Both the position numbers and the translations under genes were made by a program. This document shows, one piece after another, positions 1-5,357 of a stretch of DNA of 12,084 nt. The first letter of the stretch is position 1. Every line of letters begins with the position of its first letter. This DNA comes from an uncultured Eggerthellaceae bacterium (GTDB lineage: Bacteria > Actinomycetota > Coriobacteriia > Coriobacteriales > Eggerthellaceae). The notes beneath the pieces were generated by a model, which was given only the letters and a program-made list of their open reading frames with translations, did no database searches and was not told where the DNA came from. The stretch lies in the NCBI GenBank assembly GCA_946626265.1, contig CAMOUE010000051.1, positions 1-12,084 of the forward strand, in the 5' to 3' direction.

Positions 1-245
1 CGAGCATGGACCGCGACGGCAGCCGCGACGGCTTCGACTGCGCGCTCACCCGCGCGGTCGCGCGCGCGGTCGACATACCCGTCATCGCGAGCGGCGGCGT
101 CGGCGAGCTCGAGCACTTCGCGCAGGGAATTCTCGAGGGCGAGGCGGACGCCGTTCTCGCCGCGAGCGTCTTCCACTACGGCGAGCTCACGATTCGCCAG
201 GTGAAAGAGTACATGCGCGCCCAAGGCATCCCTGTCAGGCTGTAA
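1..245 (+). CDS. hisF: Imidazole glycerol phosphate synthase cyclase subunit HisF, 3' part
   Basis: This is the C-terminal part of HisF; the gene begins before the window and the in-frame codons run from base 3 to a TAA stop at 243-245. With HisH, HisF converts PRFAR and ammonia into imidazole glycerol phosphate and AICAR, the fifth step-block of histidine synthesis, in the cytoplasm. The visible segment covers the last strands of the (beta/alpha)8 barrel. It shows the SMDRDGSRDGFD segment, the phosphate-binding IASGGVG turn, and the family ending ADAVLAASVFHYGE followed by GIPVRL. About 80 residues are present of a usual 250 or so. hisI follows after 48 bases in the same direction, so the two are probably cotranscribed at the end of a histidine operon. 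The identification is secure; only the missing 5' part is unknown. Confidence 0.96.
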   Translation, partial: SMDRDGSRDGFDCALTRAVARAVDIPVIASGGVGELEHFAQGILEGEADAVLAASVFHYGELTIRQVKEYMRAQGIPVRL

Positions 246-293
246 TGACGCATTGCACCCTTCCCTTTGCATCGCCAAGAAAGGAAGCGATCC

Positions 294-608
294 ATGACGC
301 CTGAAGAACTCACGTACAACGAACAGGGCCTCATCCCGTGCATCGTCCAAGACGCAGAGGCGAAAGACGTGCTCATGATGGCGTGGATGAACGCCGAATC
401 GGTGCGCCTCACGCTCGAGCAGCGCACGACCTGGTTCTGGTCACGCAGCCGCCAGGAGCTTTGGCACAAAGGCGAGACGAGCGGAAACACCCAAAAGCTC
501 GTCGAGTTGCGCTACGACTGCGACGCCGATTGCCTGCTTGCGCTCGTCGAGCCCGCGGGCCCCGCATGCCATACCGGCGAGCGCACCTGCTTCTATCGCG
601 CTTTCTAA
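294..608 (+). CDS. hisI: Phosphoribosyl-AMP cyclohydrolase HisI (monofunctional)
   Basis: HisI opens the adenine ring of phosphoribosyl-AMP to give ProFAR, the third step of histidine synthesis. The 104-residue protein carries the family signature in order: VLMMAWMN, then TTWFWSRSRQELWHKGETSGN-like text, then DCDADCLLALVE with the metal-binding aspartates and cysteine, then GPACHTGERTCFYR with the remaining zinc cysteines and histidine. No HisE (phosphoribosyl-ATP pyrophosphatase) domain follows, so this is the stand-alone form and hisE must lie elsewhere. The ATG at 294 is chosen because AAGGAAG at 281-287 sits 6 bases upstream; a TTG at 267 in the same frame would add nine residues without a good ribosome binding site. 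It follows hisF by 48 bases and is followed at once by the hairpin at 612-650. Confidence 0.96.
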   Translation: MTPEELTYNEQGLIPCIVQDAEAKDVLMMAWMNAESVRLTLEQRTTWFWSRSRQELWHKGETSGNTQKLVELRYDCDADCLLALVEPAGPACHTGERTCFYRAF

Positions 609-611
609 TCG

Positions 612-650
612 AAAATGTGTAAAAAGGGTCTGACCCTAATTACACATTTT
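612..650. repeat. Long symmetric hairpin with GGGTC/GACCC core, REP-like or terminator
   Basis: Four bases after the hisI stop, 11-bp perfect arms (612-622 and 640-650, AAAATGTGTAA and its complement) enclose a 2x2 internal A/A mismatch and an inner AGGGTC-T-GACCCT palindrome (625-637). The whole 39 bases are almost fully symmetric. The right arm ends in TTTT, so a transcript could end here, but the stem base is AT-rich and there is no separate T-tract. The high symmetry and GGGTC-GACCC core resemble the dispersed palindromes associated with REP/Y1-type transposases, from memory of such elements. No transposase is present in the window. It may serve as the terminator of the histidine genes whatever its origin. 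Confidence 0.6.
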
Positions 651-775
651 GCGTGCAGGTGAAGAAAGCGTTAAGGCTCGGCGATTGCAAGCGGGCGAGT
701 TTCGCGTATCGGCGGCGAGTGGTATCCTTATCGCGTATATGTTTTGAAGGCAATCGAAACGAAGAGAGGCAAACC

Positions 776-1741
776 ATGAAGAAACTCGCCAAGCTTCTTG
801 CCGTCGTCGTGTGCTTGACGGCGCTCGTGGCGCTCGCGGCATGCTCTTCGCCGACCGTATCTCGTTCGAGCGAGAGCTTCGACGTGAAGAGCGAAGCAGC
901 ATCGTCGACATCGTCGTCCGCCGCGTCGTCCGACACCGAGCCGTTCTACGCGCTCGTCATCGGTAACGACACCCGTATCGGCACCGTCGAGCAGGAAGAC
1001 GAGGACTACTCGGACGGCCGTGCGCGCTCCGACACCATTATGCTCGTGCGCGTCGACCCGAAGACCTACCGCATCGGCATCGTCACCATTCCGCGCGACA
1101 CCGCAGCGCCCATCGACAACCACATGGCGAAGATCAACGAGACGTACAAGTACCTCGGTGCCCAGGGCCTCATCGACCAGGTCACGGCGCTTGCCGGCGT
1201 CACGCCGAAGTATTACCTCGACATGACGTTCGTCCAGTACGAGGACTTCATCAACCAGCTCGGCGGCATCAAGGCCTACGTCCCGGCCAACATTGAACTG
1301 CAAGACATCGTCGGCGGCGAGGACATCGTGCTCTCCGAAGGCGAGCAGGAGCTCAACGGCGCGCAGGCGCTCGTCCTGGCCCGCTCCCGCAAGCAGTACT
1401 CCGCACCGCAGGACGCCCGTCGCCAGATCAACGACCGCGCTCTCGTCGAGGCCGGCATCATGATGATCGCCAACAACCCCGACAAGGCAGAGTCCGCCGT
1501 CGACACGCTGTTCGCCAACTGCGATTCGAACTGGCCGAAGGACAAGCTGCTCGCCCTCGTGAAGGACTTCTCGGCTCATGCCGACCAGATCACCTTCCAG
1601 AAGGGCACCGGCCCCTATGACGGCGACAACGATCCGGAGACCGGCGACTGGCTGGCAACGCGCGACGAGAACGCCTGGCATCAGATCATCGAAGTGCTCG
1701 AGGCTGGTGGCGACCCGACGACCGTCGTGCCGTTGCCGTAG
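776..1741 (+). CDS. LytR-CpsA-Psr (LCP) family protein, lipoprotein type
   Basis: LCP proteins work on the outer face of the membrane and transfer undecaprenyl-pyrophosphate-linked glycopolymers to peptidoglycan. The 321-residue product starts with a lipoprotein signal: KK, a hydrophobic stretch, then LAAC with the lipid-accepting cysteine at 23. A Ser-rich linker (24-53) follows. The LCP domain spans about 57-240, with FYALVIGNDTR (57-67), the SDTIML strand (85-90), TIPRDT (104-109), INETY (120-124), and the arginine-rich motif LNGAQALVLARSRKQY to DARRQIND (193-220), whose Asp and Arg residues bind the polyprenyl pyrophosphate in studied relatives. The ATG at 776 is preferred over an in-frame GTG at 653 because GAAGAGAGG at 761-769 precedes it and the signal peptide begins there. 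It lies 81 bases ahead of a sugar-phosphate transferase and close to a second LCP gene. The family call is firm; which polymer is attached is not known. Confidence 0.9.
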   Translation: MKKLAKLLAVVVCLTALVALAACSSPTVSRSSESFDVKSEAASSTSSSAASSDTEPFYALVIGNDTRIGTVEQEDEDYSDGRARSDTIMLVRVDPKTYRIGIVTIPRDTAAPIDNHMAKINETYKYLGAQGLIDQVTALAGVTPKYYLDMTFVQYEDFINQLGGIKAYVPANIELQDIVGGEDIVLSEGEQELNGAQALVLARSRKQYSAPQDARRQINDRALVEAGIMMIANNPDKAESAVDTLFANCDSNWPKDKLLALVKDFSAHADQITFQKGTGPYDGDNDPETGDWLATRDENAWHQIIEVLEAGGDPTTVVPLP

Positions 1742-1776
1742 CGCAGCGCTAGGCAAACCGTCAACAACCCGATACG

Positions 1777-1810
1777 CCGCTCGCCAGACACCGTCTAGCT
1801 CGGCGAGCGG
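1777..1810 (+). promoter_or_regulatory. Inverted repeat in the leader just upstream of the transferase gene
   Basis: Perfect 9-bp arms CCGCTCGCC (1777-1785) and GGCGAGCGG (1802-1810) enclose 16 bases. The right arm ends 12 bases before the GTG start at 1823. The same 81-bp gap also has a direct repeat GGCAAACCG (1752-1760 and 1809-1817) and an 8-base repeat GACACCGT (1787-1794 and 1817-1824), the second copy running into the start codon. No convincing Shine-Dalgarno sequence is seen before this GTG. The hairpin could moderate translation or act as a weak attenuator between the lcp gene and the transferase; no T-tract follows it. Confidence 0.45.
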
Positions 1811-1822
1811 CAAACCGACACC

Positions 1823-3049
1823 GTGAACTGGACACAAGGGCTCATAGTATTCGCAGTGACGTTCGTCGTCACTTATGCGATGGTGCCCGTGTCGAAAAAA
1901 CTGGCCACGGTGCTCGGCGCCATAGACTACCCGAGCAACCGCCGCATCAACACCGAGCCGGTGCCCCGATGCGGCGGTATCGCGTTGTACGTCGGCATAA
2001 CCGCCGGCGCCCTCACGGTGTTCCTCGGGACCCATTTCTTCGGATGGGAGCTCTACGACCTCTACCGCCTCAAGGACGTCAACTACCCGCTCGTCTACGT
2101 CGGCATCTCGGCGATGTTCGCTGTCGGCCTCGTCGACGACATCACGCAGCTCCATCCATTGCCCAAGTTCGGCGGCCAGATCGTCGCGGCGATCATCGTG
2201 GTTGCCGCCGGCGTCTCGATCGGGTCGGTCCGCATTCCGCTTGACACCGACTACGTGAATCTGAGCTGGCTCGATGCTCCGCTGACAGTGCTCTACCTCG
2301 TCGTGTTCGTTAACATCACGAACCTCATCGACGGCCTCGACGGCCTCGCCTCGGGCCTCGTCGCCATCGTGTCGACGGCCCTGCTCTACATGGTCGTGCT
2401 GCGCGGCTCGATGACGCTCGCGTTCGCCTGCATCGCGCTCATCGCGGTCTGCCTCGCGTTCCTGCGCTACAACTTCTTCCCGGCCTCGGTGTTCATGGGA
2501 GATTCGGGCGCGCTTCTGCTCGGCCTGCTCGTGGGCATCATCTCAGTCGAGGGCATCGTGCGCACGCAGAGCTTCATCGTCATGCTCGTGCCGCTCGCCA
2601 TCGCTGGCGTCCCCGTCATCGACACGCTCTCGGCCATCGTGCGCCGCCTGCGCGGCCACGAGTCCATCGGCCACGCCGACACCGAGCACGTGCACCACCG
2701 CCTGCTGCGCGCAGGCCTCTCGCAGAAGCGCTCGGTCGCGGTGCTGTGGCTGTGCACGGCGGCGCTCGCCGTCGCCGGATGCGCCATCTCGGGGCTGTCG
2801 GGCGCGGTGCGCTGGGGCGTTCTCGGTGTGCTCGCGGTCGTGGTCCTCATCGTCATATGGAAGTTCGGCCTGTTCAGGCCTGTTTTGAAGCATTACTACG
2901 ACAACTTGGGCGGTTTGGGCCCGCGCACGCCGCACAAGAAGGGCGGCGGAAAGGCCGCCGTTGGAAAGAGCGGGGAAAGGCCCGTCTCCGCGGCAAGCCC
3001 CGCCTCAGGCGAAGCCCCTGCCGACACCCCCGCGAAAGGCGGTGAGTAG
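1823..3049 (+). CDS. MraY/WecA/TagO-family polyprenyl-phosphate GlcNAc-1-phosphate transferase
   Basis: This integral membrane enzyme should transfer a sugar-1-phosphate, probably GlcNAc-1-P from UDP-GlcNAc, to undecaprenyl phosphate, the first step in making a cell-wall glycopolymer such as teichoic acid or a wall polysaccharide. The 408 residues form about ten or eleven hydrophobic segments. Family motifs appear in order: DYPSNRRINTEPVPRCGG (35-52), GLVDD with the Mg-binding aspartate pair (102-106), NLIDGLDGLA (167-176), FMGDSGAL (224-231), and the cytoplasmic ADTEHVHHRLL (285-295), matching the His-rich loop of WecA/TagO rather than MraY. After the last helix a basic, Lys/Pro/Ala-rich tail runs from about 365 to 408 and is probably cytoplasmic and disordered. 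GTG at 1823 is the natural start, placing the first helix at the N-terminus, though its ribosome site is weak. The next gene starts 3 bases after its stop. Flanking LCP genes support a wall-polymer role. Substrate sugar is inferred from the family. Confidence 0.92.
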   Translation: MNWTQGLIVFAVTFVVTYAMVPVSKKLATVLGAIDYPSNRRINTEPVPRCGGIALYVGITAGALTVFLGTHFFGWELYDLYRLKDVNYPLVYVGISAMFAVGLVDDITQLHPLPKFGGQIVAAIIVVAAGVSIGSVRIPLDTDYVNLSWLDAPLTVLYLVVFVNITNLIDGLDGLASGLVAIVSTALLYMVVLRGSMTLAFACIALIAVCLAFLRYNFFPASVFMGDSGALLLGLLVGIISVEGIVRTQSFIVMLVPLAIAGVPVIDTLSAIVRRLRGHESIGHADTEHVHHRLLRAGLSQKRSVAVLWLCTAALAVAGCAISGLSGAVRWGVLGVLAVVVLIVIWKFGLFRPVLKHYYDNLGGLGPRTPHKKGGGKAAVGKSGERPVSAASPASGEAPADTPAKGGE

Positions 3050-3052
3050 CAC

Positions 3053-4048
3053 ATGACCGAAGTCACAGACGAGCACAAGCGCACTGCCCGGCGCAACGCG
3101 ATAATCGCCGTCGCGTGCGTCGCCGTGTTCACGGCGGCGTTCATCGGCCTGCTCACGCTGCTCGACCAGATTTCGCGCCCCGCCGTCGAGGACGACATCG
3201 ACGTCGAGAACGCCGTCTTCGTCTCGCAAGATCCCTTCTACGTGCTGCTCATCGGCTCCGACAGCCGCAAGGGCACTGCGCTCTACACCGGCAAGGCCAA
3301 CGAGCACGGCCAGGTCGACCAGCATTCAGACATCCTCACGCTCATGCGCATCGACCCCGACACGTACACGATCACGCTCGTCACGATCCCGCGCGATACG
3401 GTCATATCCGGCGAGACGGCGAAGATCAACGACTCGCTCCTCCAAAACAATCCCGAAGACGTGGTCGAATCGGTCGAGAAGCTCACGGGCATCGAGGTGT
3501 CGGACTACATCATGGTCTCGTTCACGCAGTTCGAGGACCTCGTCGACGCACTCGGCGGCGTGACGGTCGACGTGCCCAAGACGGTCACGCTGCCCGACCC
3601 GGCCACCGGCAAGGATGTGACCGTGAAGGCGGGGAAGGACAAGAAGCTCAACGGCGCCCAAGCGCTCGTGCTCGCGCGTTCCCGCAAGGAATACGACGAC
3701 TATCAGGACGCGCTTCGCCAGGTGAACGTGCGAAACATCGAGCAGGCGCTCATCCAGAAGGTTTTGAACCGCGAGGACGACATCGATATCGAGCGGGTGC
3801 TCACCGTGCTCGAGGGTTCCACGCGAAACGACATGGACCTCGTGCTCATGGGCCAGATCATGCTCGACTTCATGGATCATGCAGACTACGTCACGTTCTA
3901 CAGCTGCACCGGCCCCTTCGAGGGCGATAACCGCAAGAGCGACGGCGAATGGGTCGTTCCCGCGCGCCCGACCACCTGGAACCTGATCATGCGCGTCGTC
4001 GACGCGGGGCAGGATCCGTCCGACATCGTCGAGGTGCCGAAGTTCTAG
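3053..4048 (+). CDS. LytR-CpsA-Psr (LCP) family protein, membrane-anchored
   Basis: A second LCP ligase of 331 residues. It has a short cytoplasmic N-terminus with RTARR, a single membrane anchor at about 15-37, and an extracellular LCP domain: PFYVLLIGSDSR (61-72), SDILTLMRID (92-101), TIPRDT (111-116), KINDSLL (124-130), GGVTVDVP (168-175), and LNGAQALVLARSRKEY to DALRQVN (199-225). The start ATG at 3053 lies 3 bases after the transferase stop, with an AGGCGGTGAG-like sequence inside the end of that gene, so the two are translationally coupled. It aligns along its whole length with the LCP protein at 776-1741, including an unusual shared C-terminal segment (TGP-[FY]-[ED]-GDN, then W, then AG-x-DP), which marks the two as paralogues. 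They differ in anchoring: a transmembrane helix here, a lipid there. Confidence 0.92.
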   Translation: MTEVTDEHKRTARRNAIIAVACVAVFTAAFIGLLTLLDQISRPAVEDDIDVENAVFVSQDPFYVLLIGSDSRKGTALYTGKANEHGQVDQHSDILTLMRIDPDTYTITLVTIPRDTVISGETAKINDSLLQNNPEDVVESVEKLTGIEVSDYIMVSFTQFEDLVDALGGVTVDVPKTVTLPDPATGKDVTVKAGKDKKLNGAQALVLARSRKEYDDYQDALRQVNVRNIEQALIQKVLNREDDIDIERVLTVLEGSTRNDMDLVLMGQIMLDFMDHADYVTFYSCTGPFEGDNRKSDGEWVVPARPTTWNLIMRVVDAGQDPSDIVEVPKF

Positions 4049-4095
4049 CAAGCGCCAATGGTGGAGCTGGCGGTAAAGCCGGTGGAAATCAAGCG
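4049..4095. other. Short gap between convergent genes
   Basis: This 47-base stretch separates the stop of the second LCP gene from the stop of the minus-strand PIN-domain toxin gene. It contains no clear hairpin with a T-tract on either strand, so termination of the two convergent transcripts is not explained by an obvious intrinsic terminator here. Confidence 0.5.
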
Positions 4096-4578
4096 TCAGC
4101 GTTGCTCGAGCCAGATGATTGCGCGTTTCGCCGAAAGCGTTGGCACGGGTGCATGCTTTTGAAGGGCCACGTCGTTTGTGACGAGGAGGTCAGCGTTCAT
4201 GCGACGCGCTGCCGCGACGACGAGGTTGTCTTCGTAATAGTCGTGAAAGACGCGGTCTTTTACAGCCATATGGGCGTCCATGTAGTCGGTGCCGATCACC
4301 TCGGCGTACTGCAGGATATGCTCGACCACTCCCCAAGCGACCGCTCTCGCTGAGGGGCCTGCATGGTGTTCTTGCATAAGACCTTGCTCGTCTTCGAGCT
4401 GCTTGATCCTGCGTTCGATGATCACGTACACGTCTTTGAGCGAGTGCGCGGCGATTCCGATGCGGGCATTGTGGCGATGCGCCATCCGGAGGAGTGTCAT
4501 GATGTCGGATGAACGTTCGGTACCCAGTTCGTAATCGACCCATACGTTCGTGTCGAGCAGCAGCGCGGGGGAGGACAT
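4096..4578 (-). CDS. PIN-domain protein, probable ribonuclease toxin of a type II toxin-antitoxin pair
   Basis: The 160-residue protein has the PIN-domain plan: LLLDTNVWVDY at the N-terminus with Asp 9, an acidic position in the second helix (Asp 49 within SLKDVYVIIER), and the C-terminal EDNLVVAAARRMNADLLVTND with Asp 117 and Asp 136. These match the acidic residues that bind Mg or Mn in VapC-like endoribonucleases, which cut tRNA, rRNA or mRNA. The length is slightly above the usual 130-145. The ATG at 4578 lies 4 bases beyond the stop of the upstream antitoxin gene, with AGAGGAAG about 8 bases ahead, giving the usual antitoxin-first, coupled order. No cysteines or membrane segments are present. 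The RNA target cannot be told from the sequence. The PIN assignment is strong; the toxin role rests on the neighbour. Confidence 0.87.
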   Translation of the reverse strand: MSSPALLLDTNVWVDYELGTERSSDIMTLLRMAHRHNARIGIAAHSLKDVYVIIERRIKQLEDEQGLMQEHHAGPSARAVAWGVVEHILQYAEVIGTDYMDAHMAVKDRVFHDYYEDNLVVAAARRMNADLLVTNDVALQKHAPVPTLSAKRAIIWLEQR

Positions 4579-4582
4579 GGAC

Positions 4583-4972
4583 TCACTTCCTCTCTAGAAT
4601 GGGACGGCAGGCTTCGTCGAGAGCTTCCCCCAGCAGCTCGTCGTAGTCTTCAGGCGAAAGGGTCGGTATCGGTTCCGTGGAAATGCCGGCGTCATGTGCG
4701 TATGTTCGGACGATGCCGGGACCGCGGGACAGCCAGCTCTCGAACTCGGCGTCTCGTGTGGCGACTTCGGATTCGGCACGCGCAACGTCATGCGGATCTT
4801 GAAGTGCTTGCATCATCTTCAGGAGCGCTACGCGATCGTTTCGGTTGCGTGCTGCGAAATCCCACATCGCACGCACCACTTCGGTAGGCGTGAAGTCAAT
4901 CGAGCTAAAAGCCCGATCCCCCTCTGCCTTCTTATCCTTGTCGATTCGAACGTTCATCTGAATAGACGCCAT
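4583..4972 (-). CDS. RelB/DinJ-like antitoxin
   Basis: The 129-residue protein begins with a ribbon-helix-helix type DNA-binding segment typical of RelB/DinJ antitoxins: an IQMNVRIDKDKK strand (4-15), a helix, then FTPTEVVRAMWDFAARN (27-43). The rest is a charged, acidic C-terminal region (about 44-129) expected to wrap the toxin. It is longer than the usual 80-100 residues. The ATG at 4972 is chosen because GGAAAGGTGG precedes it at 4976-4985. The frame is open back to 5035, but that extension lies inside the palindromic operator region. The toxin gene follows after 4 bases. It should neutralise the PIN toxin and repress its own promoter. RelB/DinJ-type antitoxins are classically paired with RelE/YafQ toxins, so the partner here is atypical. 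Confidence 0.8.
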   Translation of the reverse strand: MASIQMNVRIDKDKKAEGDRAFSSIDFTPTEVVRAMWDFAARNRNDRVALLKMMQALQDPHDVARAESEVATRDAEFESWLSRGPGIVRTYAHDAGISTEPIPTLSPEDYDELLGEALDEACRPILERK

Positions 4973-4975
4973 GAG

Positions 4976-4985
4976 CCACCTTTCC
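4976..4985 (-). promoter_or_regulatory. Ribosome binding site fixing the antitoxin start
   Basis: On the minus strand GGAAAGGTGG lies 3 bases (7 from the AAGG core) upstream of ATG at 4972. This decides for the 129-residue antitoxin over an upstream ATG at 5035, which has no such site and sits within the palindromes. Confidence 0.7.
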
Positions 4986-5000
4986 GCGAGCTGTTTCCGT

Positions 5001-5037
5001 AATTGTATAAGAAAGCTATACGTATAGCTATACAATT
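5001..5037 (-). promoter_or_regulatory. Overlapping palindromes, probable autoregulated promoter/operator of the toxin-antitoxin pair
   Basis: An AT-rich island in GC-rich DNA contains a perfect 16-bp palindrome AGCTATACGTATAGCT (5014-5029), an overlapping perfect 12-bp palindrome GTATAGCTATAC (5022-5033), and outer 9-bp arms AATTGTATA/TATACAATT (5001-5009 and 5029-5037). GTATAGC-type half-sites recur at short spacing, as expected for cooperative binding by a ribbon-helix-helix antitoxin. On the minus strand, TTGTAT (5035-5030) and TTATAC or TATACA (5010-5004) are possible -35 and -10 hexamers, although the spacing of 19-20 is long. The operator lies 29-65 bases upstream of the antitoxin start. 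Confidence 0.65.
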
Positions 5038-5048
5038 GAACGTTTTTG

Positions 5049-5078
5049 CGAAACGGCTAACTCGCATCTTCCGTTTCG
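5049..5078. repeat. Inverted repeat CGAAACGG...CCGTTTCG
   Basis: Perfect 8-bp arms at 5049-5056 and 5071-5078 enclose 14 bases. It lies between the toxin-antitoxin operator and the promoter region of the reductase operon. It could be a regulator site or a short hairpin; nothing in the window identifies the binding protein. Confidence 0.4.
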
Positions 5079-5089
5079 GTCGGGTAATG

Positions 5090-5128
5090 CGTTCAAGGAC
5101 ATGTCCCTTTGCGCGTGTTTATTGAACG
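5090..5128. repeat. Nested inverted repeats CGTTCAA...TTGAACG with GGACATGTCC
   Basis: Outer 7-bp arms (5090-5096 and 5122-5128) enclose a perfect 10-bp palindrome GGACATGTCC (5097-5106) beside the left arm. The heptamer ATTGAAC recurs at 5035-5041, 5121-5127 and 5167-5173, the last overlapping a candidate -35 element. This suggests, without proving, a set of regulator half-sites in the divergent intergenic region. Confidence 0.35.
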
Positions 5129-5167
5129 GTGTAATGCCTTGGGTCATAAGTCTCAATAACTATCAAA

Positions 5168-5207
5168 TTGAACAGGTGAAATGTAAATATCACATAATTC
5201 ATGTGAT
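5168..5207 (+). promoter_or_regulatory. Candidate promoter and operator of the reductase operon
   Basis: TTGAAC at 5168-5173 could be a -35 and CATAAT at 5193-5198 a -10, 19 bases apart, which is long. The -10 is covered by a perfect 7-bp inverted repeat ATCACAT-AATTC-ATGTGAT (5189-5207). A dyad of this size and spacing is typical of sites for dimeric helix-turn-helix regulators, and its place over the -10 would favour repression. The surrounding 5150-5215 is markedly AT-rich, as expected of a promoter. A start near 5205 would leave a leader of about 150 bases before the catalytic-subunit gene. The promoter call is tentative; the dyad itself is plain. Confidence 0.45.
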
Positions 5208-5252
5208 TCGTATTTCCGCCACCGCCCGTACAGTTTTCCCATCGCGCACGGA

Positions 5253-5296
5253 CGCGCCTGCGCGCTCGCGCCGCGCTCGCGCCGCGCGCGCCTGCG
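5253..5296 (+). repeat. GC-rich leader with internal direct repeats
   Basis: This 44-base stretch is almost pure G+C. CGCGCCTGCG occurs at 5253-5262 and again at 5287-5296, bracketing two abutting copies of GCGCTCGCGCC (5262-5272 and 5273-5283). It lies between the AT-rich promoter-like region and the start of the catalytic-subunit gene. It would fold strongly in RNA. Its contrast with the AT-rich DNA just upstream is sharp. No function can be assigned; a small untranslated regulatory element or replication slippage are both possible. Confidence 0.5.
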
Positions 5297-5357
5297 ACGC
5301 GCGTATGTGGACGCTTCCATGTGCGAACGAGAGACGTGAAACTGAGAAGGGGGGATT

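Noticed and set aside
685..712. Possible promoter TTGCAA-16-TATCGG ahead of the first LCP gene
   Set aside because: The -10 matches the consensus poorly and the spacing is short; the region gives no further support.
728..2155. Long minus-strand reading frame of 475 codons opposite the first LCP and transferase genes
   Set aside because: It is the antisense shadow of clearly identified genes in GC-rich DNA; its Asp/Val/Arg-rich composition resembles no protein family.
3115..3930. Plus-strand 271-codon frame within the second LCP gene
   Set aside because: It is an Arg/His/Ala-rich out-of-frame reading of a well-supported gene.
5041..5055. Short hairpin CGTTT-TTGCG-AAACG as a terminator
   Set aside because: The stem is only 5 bp without a T-tract, and it lies upstream of both divergent units, where a terminator is not needed.
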